Source of the DNA: Planctomycetales bacterium 10988
Lineage (GTDB): Bacteria; Planctomycetota; Planctomycetia; Pirellulales; Pb10988
Assembly: GCA_009664345.1 (NCBI GenBank)
Contig: CP043547.1
Coordinates: 2,008,709-2,072,708 of the forward strand
Direction: 5' to 3'
Length of the DNA: 64,000 nucleotides
Part shown: piece after piece, positions 45,449 through 54,459 of the stretch
Layout: each line of letters starts with the position of its first letter
How positions within the stretch are numbered: position 1 is the first letter of the stretch
Notes under the pieces: model-generated
The model's database searches: none
Seen by the model: only the letters and a program-made list of their open reading frames with translations
What the model was told of the DNA's origin: nothing
Program-made: the position numbers and the translations under genes

Positions 45449-45712
45449 ATGGCTCGCAAATGTGAAGTCTGCGGCAAAGGCCCTCAAGTTGGGAACCAAG
45501 TCACCATCCGTGGTAAGCAAAAATACCTCGGAGGGGTTGGTACGAAGATCACCGGGATTACCAAACGAAAGTTTGTCCCGAACCTGCAACGAATCAAAGT
45601 GGACGTCAACGGCGGTACCAAGGTCTTGAAAGTTTGCACCGACTGCATTCGTAGCGGCCGCATCACCAAGCCCGTCAAGAACAAGCCGTTCAAAGTCCCG
45701 ACCAACTCTTAA
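45449..45712 (+). CDS. rpmB: 50S ribosomal protein L28
   Basis: An 87-residue ribosomal protein of the large subunit. The start at 45449 has AAAGAGG upstream; an upstream in-frame ATG adds 19 residues foreign to the family. MARKCEVCGKGP and CTDC form two CxxC pairs, so this is the zinc-binding form of L28. It lies 50 bases before gatC and may be co-transcribed with it. Confidence 0.95.
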   Translation: MARKCEVCGKGPQVGNQVTIRGKQKYLGGVGTKITGITKRKFVPNLQRIKVDVNGGTKVLKVCTDCIRSGRITKPVKNKPFKVPTNS

Positions 45713-45760
45713 GACTTACGAAACGATCGAATTTTTCCTCCCTCTCTATGGGGCGAATCG

Positions 45761-46051
45761 ATGGAACTCTCTCGCGACGATATTGCCAAGGTCGCTCTCT
45801 TGTCTCGGTTGCAACTCAATGACGAAGAGTTGGATGCGATGCAGAGCGACCTTCAAAATATGGTCAACTTTGTGGAACAACTCGGCGAAGTCGATACCGA
45901 CGGGGTCGAACCGATGGCTCACGCGGTTGAGTTGCACAATATCTTTCGCGAAGACAAGATCGCCCCTTCCCTGCCCCGGGAGGAAGCTTTGGCCAACGCT
46001 CCCGACGAAGATGGCGAATTTTACCGTGTCCCAGCGGTATTAGGGGACTAG
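45761..46051 (+). CDS. gatC: Aspartyl/glutamyl-tRNA amidotransferase subunit C
   Basis: A 96-residue subunit that stabilises GatA-GatB. It is all-helical in its N-terminal half, with the family segment VALLSRLQLNDEEL and the conserved GVEPM later on. Part of the complex that converts Glu-tRNA(Gln) or Asp-tRNA(Asn) to the amide, which implies that the organism lacks at least one of the direct synthetases. It is followed by gatA after about 150 bases. Confidence 0.95.
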   Translation: MELSRDDIAKVALLSRLQLNDEELDAMQSDLQNMVNFVEQLGEVDTDGVEPMAHAVELHNIFREDKIAPSLPREEALANAPDEDGEFYRVPAVLGD

Positions 46052-46200
46052 GAGAGGGACTTACCGAAGGGTCGTCTAAACAATACACAAAAACCCTTTA
46101 TATCCACTTTATCCCTCCCTGCTCTTTTGCTTCCGCTGGTCTCCGCTATTCGCCTTGTCTTTTGATTTCCTTTGCTACAACTGTAAGGAATGGCTGCTCG

Positions 46201-47697
46201 ATGTCCTCTTGGATTGACCTTTCCGCGAACGAGTTGCTTTCGCAATTAGAAGCTGGCCAAGTCACCTCGCAAGAAGTGGTCACGGCCTTTCTGGATCGAA
46301 TCCATCAGGTCGACCCGAAGGTGCATGCCTTCTTAAATCTCTTCGCCGAAGAGGCTTTGCAAAAAGCGAGCGTGGTCGATGAACGCCGCAAAAATGGGGA
46401 AAAGGTCGGACTTCTCGGCGGGTTGCCGGTGGCGGTCAAGGACGTTCTCTGCATGAAAATCGGGGCGACCACGGCCGGCTCCAAGATGCTGGAGCGTTTT
46501 CATTCTCCTTATAATGCCACCGTCATCGAGAAGCTGGAACAAGCGGACGGCATTATTCTCGGCAAAACGAATATGGATGAGTTCGCGATGGGTAGCTCCA
46601 CGGAGAACTCAGCCTATAACGGCACGGCGAACCCTTGGGATTTGGAACGAGTCCCTGGCGGAAGCAGCGGCGGCGCGGCGGCGTGCGTTGCTTCGCAGAT
46701 GGCTCCGCTTTCTTTGGGAACGGATACCGGCGGTTCCATTCGTCAACCGGCTGCCTTTTGCGGCATCACCGGGGTAAAGCCGACGTATGGGCGAGTCAGC
46801 CGCTTTGGGATGATTGCCTTTGCCAGTAGTCTCGATCAAATCGGCCCGATGACCAACTCGGTGGAAGACGCGGCTCTCCTATTGGAAGTCATCGCCGGAC
46901 ACGATCCGAGTGATGCCACTTCGCTCGATCGGCCTGTGCCCAATTATCGCGAAGCCCTTAAAGAACCCCTCAAGTCTTTTAAATTGGGGCTGCCGAAGGA
47001 AATCGCCGACTTCAATCCTGATCCGGAAATTCAAAAGGCGGTGGAAGCGGCACTCGAAGTCTATCGCGAGACCGGCGCGACGATCGAAGAAATCTCGCTG
47101 CCGAACTTGAAGTATGCAGTTCCGACTTATTATGTGATTGCCCCTAGCGAGGCTTCGAGCAACTTGGCCCGCTATGATAGCGTTCATTACGGTTATCGAA
47201 CGGATCGCAAGGCGATGATGGCGGGGCTCGAAGAAGGGGATTCGCCGCTGGTGCAAATGTATTCGCAGTCGCGGGCCGAAGGCTTTGGGCCGGAAGTCAA
47301 ACGCCGCATCATGCTGGGAACGTTCGCCCTCAGCAAAGGGTATTATGACGCCTATTATTTAAAGGCACTCAAAGTTCGCCGCTTGATACGTCAAGATTTC
47401 GATCGGGCTTTTGAACAGGTCGATGCGATCATCGGGCCTTGCACGCCGAAGCCGGCCTTCAAAATTGGCGAAAAAGTTTCCGACCCTATCTCGATGTATT
47501 TGGAAGACCTCTTCACCGTTGGAGCCAACTTATCGGGGAACGCGGCGATGTCGATTCCTTGTGGCTTTACCTCGGAAAATCTCCCGATCGGCCTGCAACT
47601 CCAAGTGCCCGCTCTCGAAGAAGAACGACTCTTCCGCATCGGACATCTCTATCAACAAGTGACGGACTGGCATCAACGAAGGCCCTCCTTAGGATGA
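46201..47697 (+). CDS. gatA: Aspartyl/glutamyl-tRNA amidotransferase subunit A
   Basis: A 498-residue glutamine-hydrolysing amidase subunit. The Ser-cisSer-Lys triad is visible as VAVKDV, the glycine-serine-rich signature GGSSGGAAACVA, and GTDTGGSIRQPA. The ATG at 46201 (MSSWIDLS) is preferred; the longer frame to 46162 has no family-like N-terminus. It overlaps gatB by 4 bases (ATGA), so translation of the pair is coupled and ammonia can be channelled directly to GatB. Confidence 0.96.
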   Translation: MSSWIDLSANELLSQLEAGQVTSQEVVTAFLDRIHQVDPKVHAFLNLFAEEALQKASVVDERRKNGEKVGLLGGLPVAVKDVLCMKIGATTAGSKMLERFHSPYNATVIEKLEQADGIILGKTNMDEFAMGSSTENSAYNGTANPWDLERVPGGSSGGAAACVASQMAPLSLGTDTGGSIRQPAAFCGITGVKPTYGRVSRFGMIAFASSLDQIGPMTNSVEDAALLLEVIAGHDPSDATSLDRPVPNYREALKEPLKSFKLGLPKEIADFNPDPEIQKAVEAALEVYRETGATIEEISLPNLKYAVPTYYVIAPSEASSNLARYDSVHYGYRTDRKAMMAGLEEGDSPLVQMYSQSRAEGFGPEVKRRIMLGTFALSKGYYDAYYLKALKVRRLIRQDFDRAFEQVDAIIGPCTPKPAFKIGEKVSDPISMYLEDLFTVGANLSGNAAMSIPCGFTSENLPIGLQLQVPALEEERLFRIGHLYQQVTDWHQRRPSLG

Positions 47698-49190
47698 ACG
47701 CAACCGTGACAGACGCAGCTTATACCACGATCATCGGCCTGGAAGTCCATACCCAACTGCTGACAAAATCCAAGCTCTTCTGTGGCTGTGCCAATCGCTT
47801 TGGCGAAGAACCGAACACCCTGACTTGTCCGGTTTGCATCGGCATGCCGGGAGTGATGCCGGTCATGAATCGCGAGGCCTTTCGCTTGGCGGTCCGCACG
47901 GGGCTGGCTTTGCAAGGGAAAATCGCCTCGTTCTGCAAATGGGATCGCAAGAACTATTACTATCCCGACTTGCCCAAAGGGTATCAGATCAGCCAGTTCG
48001 ACCTGCCATTTTGCGAGGGGGGACATCTGGAGGTCGAAGTCGAAGAAGGCCAGGCCCCCAGCAAAGTTCGTTTGCACCGGATTCACTTGGAAGAAGATGC
48101 CGGCAAGAGCATGCACGACGAATCGATGGGCGGTCGCGATAGCCTGGTCGATCTCAATCGGACCGGGGTGCCGCTCTTGGAAATCGTCACCGAACCCGAT
48201 ATTCGTTCGCCGGAAGAAGCGAAGGCGTTTCTGACGGAACTCAAGCTCTTGCTGGTTTACCTCGGTGTTTCCGACTGCAATATGCAAGAAGGAAGCCTGC
48301 GGGTGGATGCCAATGTCAACTTGCACCTTCCCGGTGAATCGGGTGAGACGATCGCGACTCCGATTGTCGAAATCAAAAACATGAACAGCTTCCGGGCGGT
48401 CGAGCGGGCTTTGCACCATGAAGTTGTCCGTCAGTGGGAAGAGTGGCAAGCGACCGGAAAGAAAAAAGGCGAAGTTCCCAAACAAACCCGCGGTTGGAAT
48501 GATGAAGCAGGCGAAACCTTTGCCCAACGCGAAAAAGAGGAATCGAGCGACTATCGCTATTTCCCCGAACCGGACCTGGTCCCGGTGACCATGACCGCCG
48601 AACAGATCGCGACTGCCGAAGCCGAAGTCGGTGAGTTACCGCAAGCCTTGCGAACACGCCTCCAAAGCGAATATGAACTTTCCGCCTACGATGCCGATGT
48701 CTTGGTCAATCAAGGCAAGGCCCTCGTGCGTTATTATCTGGAAGTCGCGGATGCCTGCGGTGATGCCAAGCTTGTCAGCAATTGGTTGCAACAAGATATC
48801 ATGCGAACGCTGAAAGAACGCAATATCACCATCGAGGAACTGCCCGTTTCCGCCCCGATGCTGACCGAGCTGTTGAAGAAGGTTCAATCGAACGAACTTC
48901 CTCGCGCTCGGGCACGTGATGTCTTTGCCCAAATGGTCGAAACCGAGGCTTCTTTGGAAGAGACCATGGACGCGATGGGGATCAAGCAAGTCGATGCAGG
49001 GGCCTTGCGGGAGCTTTGTCAATCGCTGGTCGATGCCAACCCTCGCATCGTGGAAGATGTCAAAGGAGGCAAGCAACAAGCCGTCGGGGCCTTGATCGGT
49101 CAGGCCAAAAAGAAAGACCCAAACGTGAATCCTGGCGAAGTTCGCAAAATCTGTCTTGAACTAATCCAAGCAATGGGCGAAGATTCATAG
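47694..49190 (+). CDS. gatB: Aspartyl/glutamyl-tRNA amidotransferase subunit B
   Basis: A 498-residue tRNA-binding, ATP-dependent subunit. The catalytic domain opens with IIGLEVHTQL and the zinc cysteines are in FCGC and CPVC; the C-terminal helical and YqeY-like domains follow. The ATG at 47694 overlaps the gatA stop. Completes a full gatCAB operon in the window. Confidence 0.96.
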   Translation: MNATVTDAAYTTIIGLEVHTQLLTKSKLFCGCANRFGEEPNTLTCPVCIGMPGVMPVMNREAFRLAVRTGLALQGKIASFCKWDRKNYYYPDLPKGYQISQFDLPFCEGGHLEVEVEEGQAPSKVRLHRIHLEEDAGKSMHDESMGGRDSLVDLNRTGVPLLEIVTEPDIRSPEEAKAFLTELKLLLVYLGVSDCNMQEGSLRVDANVNLHLPGESGETIATPIVEIKNMNSFRAVERALHHEVVRQWEEWQATGKKKGEVPKQTRGWNDEAGETFAQREKEESSDYRYFPEPDLVPVTMTAEQIATAEAEVGELPQALRTRLQSEYELSAYDADVLVNQGKALVRYYLEVADACGDAKLVSNWLQQDIMRTLKERNITIEELPVSAPMLTELLKKVQSNELPRARARDVFAQMVETEASLEETMDAMGIKQVDAGALRELCQSLVDANPRIVEDVKGGKQQAVGALIGQAKKKDPNVNPGEVRKICLELIQAMGEDS

Positions 49191-49276
49191 AGCAGTTCGT
49201 ATTTTCAAGGGTGGCCCCCTCTCTCTTTACATGGCGTTCCTAGCAACTCTCTTTCTCTTATTTGGAGGAAACAGCC

Positions 49277-49636
49277 ATGGGCCGCGTTTTCATTTCTTTT
49301 CTAATTCTCCTTGTCGTCTTTATTGGCGTCGGGACGTATCGCAGTTGGCTCGGTTTTGAAATCGGTCGGGTGATCGAAACGGAACGCTATGAAGTGCGTT
49401 TTAGTTTCAATGCGGATCGCTTTCGCTGGGATTGCAACGAACTGTATGACAATGTGATGTCCTACTTTGGCACAGAAGAAGCCACTCCGGATTCTGCGCC
49501 TTCCGAAAAGTTCCCCGAAGGCCGTCAGGATTCCCCTGTTCCCAACGCTCCGCCGGTTGAAACCCCGCCTTCCGAGGAAGAGTCTCTTGAAGAAACCGTG
49601 CAAGAAGCCTCGTTGGTGCCCCCTACGAACAATTAA
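49277..49636 (+). CDS. Small single-helix membrane protein
   Basis: A ~119-residue protein with a transmembrane helix (~5-22) and an acidic, Pro/Glu-rich tail likely exposed outside the cytoplasm. The ATG at 49277 has a strong GGAGG. No family is recognised. It follows gatB by 86 bases, so it may be the last gene of that unit, without a functional link being evident. Confidence 0.6.
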   Translation: MGRVFISFLILLVVFIGVGTYRSWLGFEIGRVIETERYEVRFSFNADRFRWDCNELYDNVMSYFGTEEATPDSAPSEKFPEGRQDSPVPNAPPVETPPSEEESLEETVQEASLVPPTNN

Positions 49637-49950
49637 AAGAACGGCTCACAACTCTTCCTCCTATCCTGCCTTTGACAAGGTTCTCCTTGCTTTAGAGTGT
49701 CTTGATTTTAAGTGCAGCTAGCATCAAACGAGGTTGCAGCAAACCTAACTGGCTACAGTCAAAAGAAAAACGCTCTAGTAGCAATCCGCGCGGAGAAAGC
49801 CTACAACAATACCTTTTAATGGAGTTGCAAGGCTCTGACAGAACCGCTTGGTACGAAGCTCCCAATTGGCATCCTGAATCTGTTTCGTTTTATCAGAGTT
49901 CTTCACCCCAGCCGCCCACTCTTTCCCTTGATACGGCCCAGGGAGGTTCC
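49637..49950. other. Intergenic region
   Basis: These 314 bases separate the small membrane protein from the next small gene. A perfect TTGACA at 49672-49677 is not matched by a well-spaced -10 box. A longer open frame extends upstream of 49951, but lacks a good start. I see no RNA gene. Confidence 0.35.
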
Positions 49951-50346
49951 ATGCGTAGGAATCGACTCCGAGGAAGTGTTGTCGAAATTGATGATCAAGG
50001 CATTGTGCTTACGGATCTGACCGAAGAGCAATTGGAGGACGCCCGCCCTTGGAATTCCAAGCTTCGCATCCTTTGCAATGAGCATGAGACGTTTGGGATT
50101 TTTTCGGCAGAGGAAACATTTCCGCCGGGGACCTTTGTGGCCTTTCTCCATGATGGCCGGCTTGCTTTGCAAATTACCGGGAAAGACACCGCGAATTTCC
50201 TGCGTATCCGACTTGGCATGCCAGTGGAATTGAAGTGGGTCAGCAACACCGGACGTTGGATTCCCCGCGTTGGCAAATGGGAAGCGGACATCGAACGGGA
50301 AGAAAAGAAAAAGGCTCGCCAACAACGGAAGAAAAAAGATTCTTAA
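49951..50346 (+). CDS. Stand-alone beta-barrel protein resembling the SAM hydroxide adenosyltransferase C-terminal domain
   Basis: A 131-residue protein with GGGAGG four bases before ATG 49951. Residues ~4-105 look like the C-terminal barrel of DUF62/SAM hydrolases: RGSVVEIDDQGIVLTDL corresponds to their 'DRFGNLVTN' strand, and LALQITGKDTANFLRIRLG to the 'LEIAV..GSAAELLG' strand. The N-terminal SAM-hydrolysing domain is absent. The C-terminal 25 residues are Lys/Arg/Glu-rich. The relation is a visual judgement; the function is unknown. Confidence 0.6.
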   Translation: MRRNRLRGSVVEIDDQGIVLTDLTEEQLEDARPWNSKLRILCNEHETFGIFSAEETFPPGTFVAFLHDGRLALQITGKDTANFLRIRLGMPVELKWVSNTGRWIPRVGKWEADIEREEKKKARQQRKKKDS

Positions 50347-50377
50347 GCACCCTCTCTTCATGGTTCAGACAAAATTT

Positions 50378-50396
50378 AGGGGAGACCCCCCTTTTT
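50378..50396 (+). terminator. Short hairpin terminator
   Basis: AGGGG at 50378-50382 pairs with the C-rich block at 50388-50392, followed by a T-rich run. It is 32 bases after the small barrel gene. The stem is short but GC-rich. Nearby, GGTTCAGAC occurs twice (50362-50370 and 50402-50410), of no clear purpose. Confidence 0.5.
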
Positions 50397-50529
50397 CTCT
50401 TGGTTCAGACGCTGTCGGGTTGAGTGTTTTGCGGAGAATGGGAACAATAAGGGAATCAAGCGTTTTACTGATTCGAATCCAAGCTGGCTTCCTTCCCCAC
50501 GGATAAAGTCGCCACCCAGAAAGTTCCGA

Positions 50530-51948
50530 ATGCCCAGCAAAGTCCCGAACTCCCCCCTGCCCTCCTCCGAGCCACGCCCTGCCACCTCCCCTTGGACTCC
50601 GGATCGCTATCGCCAAGTCGATCGGGAAACCTACTGGCATCCTTTCACGCAAATGGCCGAATACGAACCGTTCATCATCGAGCGGGCGGAAGGTTTCTAT
50701 CTCATTGATATTGATGGCAATCGTTATCTCGATGCGGTGTCTTCTCTCTGGTGCAATGTTCATGGGCACCGTCACCCCAAACTTGATCAAGCGATTCGCG
50801 ACCAACTCGACCGAGTGGCCCATTCCACGCAGCTTGGCTTTTCCAATACCACCACCATTCAACTGGCCAAGAAAATCGTCGATCTCGCGCCTGACGGTTT
50901 GGAACACGTTTTCTTTTCCGACAGCGGTTCCACAGCGGTCGAAGTGGCAATGAAGATGGCCTTTCAATATTGGCAGCAACGCCCCGAGCCTCAGCCGCAG
51001 AAAACCCGCTTTATAGCCATGGGAGTCGCTTATCACGGTGACACGATCGGCAACGTCAGTGTCGGCGGCGTAGATCTCTTCCATAAAATTTTCAAGCCGC
51101 TGCTCTTTGAAGCGTTTCGCATTCCGGCCCCGTTTGCCTATCGACCGCCCGAAGGGGTGGCCTCGGAGGATGTCCTCCAACATAGCCTGCAAACCGCCGA
51201 GGCGATTCTCAAAGAACACCATCACGAAATCGCCGCACTCGTCGTCGAGCCGCTCATTCAAGGGGCCGCCGGAATGATTGTGCATCCCGAAGGTTTCCTC
51301 AAAGAGCTGCGGGCGTTGACCAAAAAATACAATGTGCTGATGATCTGCGATGAGGTCTTTGTCGGCATCGGTCGAATGGGGACGATGTTCGCCTGCGAGC
51401 AAGAAGGCGTGGTGCCGGACTTATTGTGTTTGGCAAAAGGAATCTCTGCCGGTTATCTGCCGGTGGCGGCAACCTTGGCTTCAACCGAAATTTACAACGC
51501 CTTCCTCGGCACCTTCGGCGAATTACGGACCTTCTATCATGGGCATACCTTCGGAGGGAATCCCTTAGGAGCAGCGGTCTCCTTGGCGAATCTGGAGTTG
51601 ATCGAAGAGACCCAACTTCTAGAATCGATGCCGACCAAGATCGAGCGGCTTCAAGAACATTTGGCAGAGATCAAAGAACTTCCGCATGTCGGCGATGTCC
51701 GCCAACGGGGCTTCGCAGCCGGGGTCGAACTGGTGCAAGACAAAGCGACCAAGGAACCCTATCCTTATGAAGAAAAGTGGGGCTACCAGGTGTGTGACGA
51801 AGCCATCCGCCGCGGAGTTCTCTTACGGCCGCTCGGCAACGTCGTGGTGATTGTGCCACCGCTTGCCCTTCCGCTAGATGAAATTGACAAAATCGGCCAG
51901 ACCCTCAAAGCAGCCATTCAAGCCGTGACAGAAGGAAAAGGAACCTAA
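50530..51948 (+). CDS. bioA: Adenosylmethionine-8-amino-7-oxononanoate aminotransferase
   Basis: A 472-residue PLP enzyme that converts KAPA to diaminopelargonic acid in biotin synthesis, with SAM as amino donor. YWHPFTQMAEYE is the substrate-binding N-terminal motif of BioA, SDSGSTAVEVAMKMA and DEVFVGIGRMG are PLP-enzyme motifs, and the lysine is in LAKGISAG. Its product would be the substrate of the bioD product in the same window, although the genes are 24 kb apart. Two bases separate it from the glutamine-amidotransferase gene. Confidence 0.95.
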   Translation: MPSKVPNSPLPSSEPRPATSPWTPDRYRQVDRETYWHPFTQMAEYEPFIIERAEGFYLIDIDGNRYLDAVSSLWCNVHGHRHPKLDQAIRDQLDRVAHSTQLGFSNTTTIQLAKKIVDLAPDGLEHVFFSDSGSTAVEVAMKMAFQYWQQRPEPQPQKTRFIAMGVAYHGDTIGNVSVGGVDLFHKIFKPLLFEAFRIPAPFAYRPPEGVASEDVLQHSLQTAEAILKEHHHEIAALVVEPLIQGAAGMIVHPEGFLKELRALTKKYNVLMICDEVFVGIGRMGTMFACEQEGVVPDLLCLAKGISAGYLPVAATLASTEIYNAFLGTFGELRTFYHGHTFGGNPLGAAVSLANLELIEETQLLESMPTKIERLQEHLAEIKELPHVGDVRQRGFAAGVELVQDKATKEPYPYEEKWGYQVCDEAIRRGVLLRPLGNVVVIVPPLALPLDEIDKIGQTLKAAIQAVTEGKGT

Positions 51949-51950
51949 GA

Positions 51951-52679
51951 ATGACTGACAAGCGGTTTCGCGCCCTGTTGTTGCAAGTTCGAAATCCAGA
52001 GGACAAGATCCGAGCCCAAGAGATCAAAGGATTCAGCTCGGTTCTGAATATCGATCCCGATCATTTGACGATCTGCGACTTGCTCCAGCGGGCTCCTTCG
52101 CCGGAGATGCTCAAGCAACATCAGATGGTTCTCATCGGAGGAAGTGGGGATTATTCTGCTGCCGGAGAAGGAAGTTGGCTCAATCGGACGTTTGATTTTC
52201 TGCGAGAACTCTGCGATTCCGGCAAGCCGACTTTTGGAAGTTGTTGGGGATTTCAAGCAATCGCCAGGGCCTTAGGTGGCAAAGTGATCAACGATCCGCA
52301 GCACGCCGAACTTGGGAGTGTTCCGCTTTTTCGCACCGAACTTGGCAAGGAAGACCCTCTCTTTAAGGACTTGGAAGACCCGTTCTGGGGGCAAGCTGGC
52401 CATGAAGATAGCGTGGTCGAACTCCCGGACGAAGCCGAATGGCTGGCCTATTCGGAACGGGTTTCTTATCAAGCGTTTCGCTTAAAAGACCGGCTTATCT
52501 ATGCGACGCAGTTCCATCCCGAGCTTTCAGTGGAGGATTTTCAAGGCAGGGTGATTGCTTATCCCAAGTATGTCGAACAGATCGCCCAAATGCCGGCGGA
52601 CGACTTTTTGCGAATGATCCGCCCTACCCCGGCCGCTCGCGGTCTCTTGCGAAAATTCCGCGATCTCGTCTTGCAGTAA
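51951..52679 (+). CDS. Class I glutamine amidotransferase-like protein
   Basis: A 242-residue GATase of the GMP-synthase-like group. The nucleophilic cysteine is in FGSCWGFQ, and the His-Glu pair in QFHPEL. It starts two bases after bioA, so the two are co-translated. Known members release ammonia for a synthetase partner, but many stand-alone relatives have no known partner and may act as gamma-glutamyl hydrolases. A biotin-related role is possible and unproven. Confidence 0.88.
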   Translation: MTDKRFRALLLQVRNPEDKIRAQEIKGFSSVLNIDPDHLTICDLLQRAPSPEMLKQHQMVLIGGSGDYSAAGEGSWLNRTFDFLRELCDSGKPTFGSCWGFQAIARALGGKVINDPQHAELGSVPLFRTELGKEDPLFKDLEDPFWGQAGHEDSVVELPDEAEWLAYSERVSYQAFRLKDRLIYATQFHPELSVEDFQGRVIAYPKYVEQIAQMPADDFLRMIRPTPAARGLLRKFRDLVLQ

Positions 52680-52999
52680 TCTATTTCTCGCCTCTCGCCC
52701 CTAATCCCTAACCCCTCTAAAAATGTCTATAACTGTCACTACCTTCAAAGTTTTCCCTCCCCTTCCCTCCAAATTCATCGACTTCTTAAAATTGGGGAGA
52801 TGACAAGTCCGATTTTGCTGGATAAAATAAAATTAACTTTCAGGAGAGCTAGGCTCGGCTTGCAGTTCGCGATTGGGCCATCTAATCTGGAAAGGAACGG
52901 ACGAAGCGAGTTGTCCAGAAGAGGAATCGCTTCTCACCTCATAGACCGTGCTGCCACGGACGTCAGCAACTCGAACTTACACTGCAGAGGAGGCAACAA
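52680..52999. other. Intergenic region
   Basis: This 320-base stretch separates the amidotransferase from the SGNH hydrolase. Pyrimidine-rich sequence at 52680-52790 could be a transcription-end region. The remainder includes A+T-rich sequence with a weak TAAAAT-like box and a strong GAGGAGG for the next gene. No RNA gene is recognised. Confidence 0.35.
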
Positions 53000-53671
53000 A
53001 TGCGGCTGCTTATTTTGGGAGACTCTGTTACCGTCGGTTGCGGATTCAGTGGCGTGACTGCCGAGACTCGCTACGTCGAGTTATTACGACAGAACTTCCA
53101 ATTAACCAATACAAACGTTGAACTTGTTGATAGTGCCCTCGAAGGGATCGATACCGGCTATGCCAAAAAGCGATTCAATCGCATGGTTGCCGCCTTCGAA
53201 CCGGATACTGTTTTAGTTTTGCTGGGCCTCAACGATGCGGAACCTCCGGGAGAGCGTCCGCCGGCGACTCCTTCGGATTATGAACAAAATCTCATGGGTC
53301 TCGTCGATCGTATTCTCGGTATCGACGCTCGGCCCTTGCTCGCGGCTCCGAATCCTCGCTTTCCGTTACCGAGTGCCACCTCGGAAGCCACGGATTCCTT
53401 ACTCACCGCCACTAATTTGATGCCTCCTTATGTGGAATCTTTGGCCAAGGTCGCGGATCATTTCCAAATTGGTTGGATGAATGTGCATCAACAATTTTTG
53501 GAACAAGGCCGTTTGGCCGATCTGCTGCCAGATGGGATTCATCCCAACGCTGCCGGTCACCAAATCATCGCCGAAACCCTTTCGACGTTCTTGGTGCCTT
53601 TCTTTGGAGGCAATCCTTCCGCCTTGCCGCACTTTCAATCAGCTGACGTAACAGGGCTTTCCGAGTCCTAA
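53000..53671 (+). CDS. SGNH/GDSL-type esterase or acetyl hydrolase
   Basis: A 223-residue hydrolase. The catalytic serine is in GDSVTVG, the oxyanion-hole Asn in LLGLNDAE, and the Asp-His pair in DGIHPNAAGH. There is no signal peptide, so it is probably cytoplasmic. GAGGAGG precedes the ATG. Substrates of such enzymes include lipid, sugar and acetyl esters, and the specificity is unknown. A MORN-variant protein gene follows within 35 bases. Confidence 0.92.
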   Translation: MRLLILGDSVTVGCGFSGVTAETRYVELLRQNFQLTNTNVELVDSALEGIDTGYAKKRFNRMVAAFEPDTVLVLLGLNDAEPPGERPPATPSDYEQNLMGLVDRILGIDARPLLAAPNPRFPLPSATSEATDSLLTATNLMPPYVESLAKVADHFQIGWMNVHQQFLEQGRLADLLPDGIHPNAAGHQIIAETLSTFLVPFFGGNPSALPHFQSADVTGLSES

Positions 53672-53705
53672 ACCTGGCCCCTCTCCTGATTCGTAAGGAA
53701 TTGCC

Positions 53706-54410
53706 GTGTTCGCGACGCCTTTCAATCCGCGACCAATTTCGATGGTAGGAGCCCTGCCCTTCATCGTGTGCGTTGTTTGGTTCTCGACAACTTCGGCCTT
53801 TGCCCAAAGCGAACCTCCAGAGAATCCCGAAACCACCGTGCTTGAATATCACTGGTCCAATGGGAATCTGATGGAACGGAAAGAGGTCTACGAAGACGCT
53901 GAAGGACAAAAGATCAATCACGGCGAATATCGCTTCTTCCACCTCAACGGGAAACTCCGCGAGGAAGTTCGCTACGTCCATGGCGACCGCCAGGGCGAAG
54001 CGAAGATGTACCACGAAAACGGTAAGCTCGCCTCGACGACCAACTTCAAAGATGACAAACAAGAAGGGACCGAGGTCCTCTTCGATCCCGAAGGTGTGAA
54101 GTTTGCCACGTTTCAGTATCAAAACGATCTGCCGCACGGAAAATGGACTTGGTATTATCCCGATGGCCAGCCTACCCAAGAGATCACCTATCATGAAGGT
54201 GTGGAGGAAGGCCCCTGGCAGTGGTGGTATCCTTCCGGTCAATTAGGGATTCAAGGGACTTACCATCAGGACGAACAGCACGGTAACTGGAAATATTGGA
54301 ATAAAAAAGGAGAACTCCAAGAGACCCGCGAATATGACCTTGGCATTCTCCAAACTCCCCCGAAATATTTGCCGAAGCTCGAATCGGAAGAAAAATCGCT
54401 TCCGCAATAA
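53706..54410 (+). CDS. Exported MORN-variant (YwqK-like) repeat protein
   Basis: A 234-residue protein with a GTG start (AAGGA upstream), a signal peptide (~residues 1-33, ending near AFAQ) and about six MORN_2-type repeats with the pattern NGKL...Y...GxxxGxxxxY. Such repeats form beta-strand solenoids at the cell surface and are also found in 'YwqK' antitoxin-like proteins. No toxin is next to it. The link to the SGNH hydrolase is only proximity. Confidence 0.85.
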   Translation: MFATPFNPRPISMVGALPFIVCVVWFSTTSAFAQSEPPENPETTVLEYHWSNGNLMERKEVYEDAEGQKINHGEYRFFHLNGKLREEVRYVHGDRQGEAKMYHENGKLASTTNFKDDKQEGTEVLFDPEGVKFATFQYQNDLPHGKWTWYYPDGQPTQEITYHEGVEEGPWQWWYPSGQLGIQGTYHQDEQHGNWKYWNKKGELQETREYDLGILQTPPKYLPKLESEEKSLPQ

Positions 54411-54459
54411 TCGTTCTTTGTAAGCTCTGCTTCCCAGCCCTCTTGCCAAATTACGTTCC

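Noticed and set aside
47673..48527. 284-codon minus-strand frame opposite gatB
   Set aside because: Antisense to gatB; no domain or ribosome-binding site.
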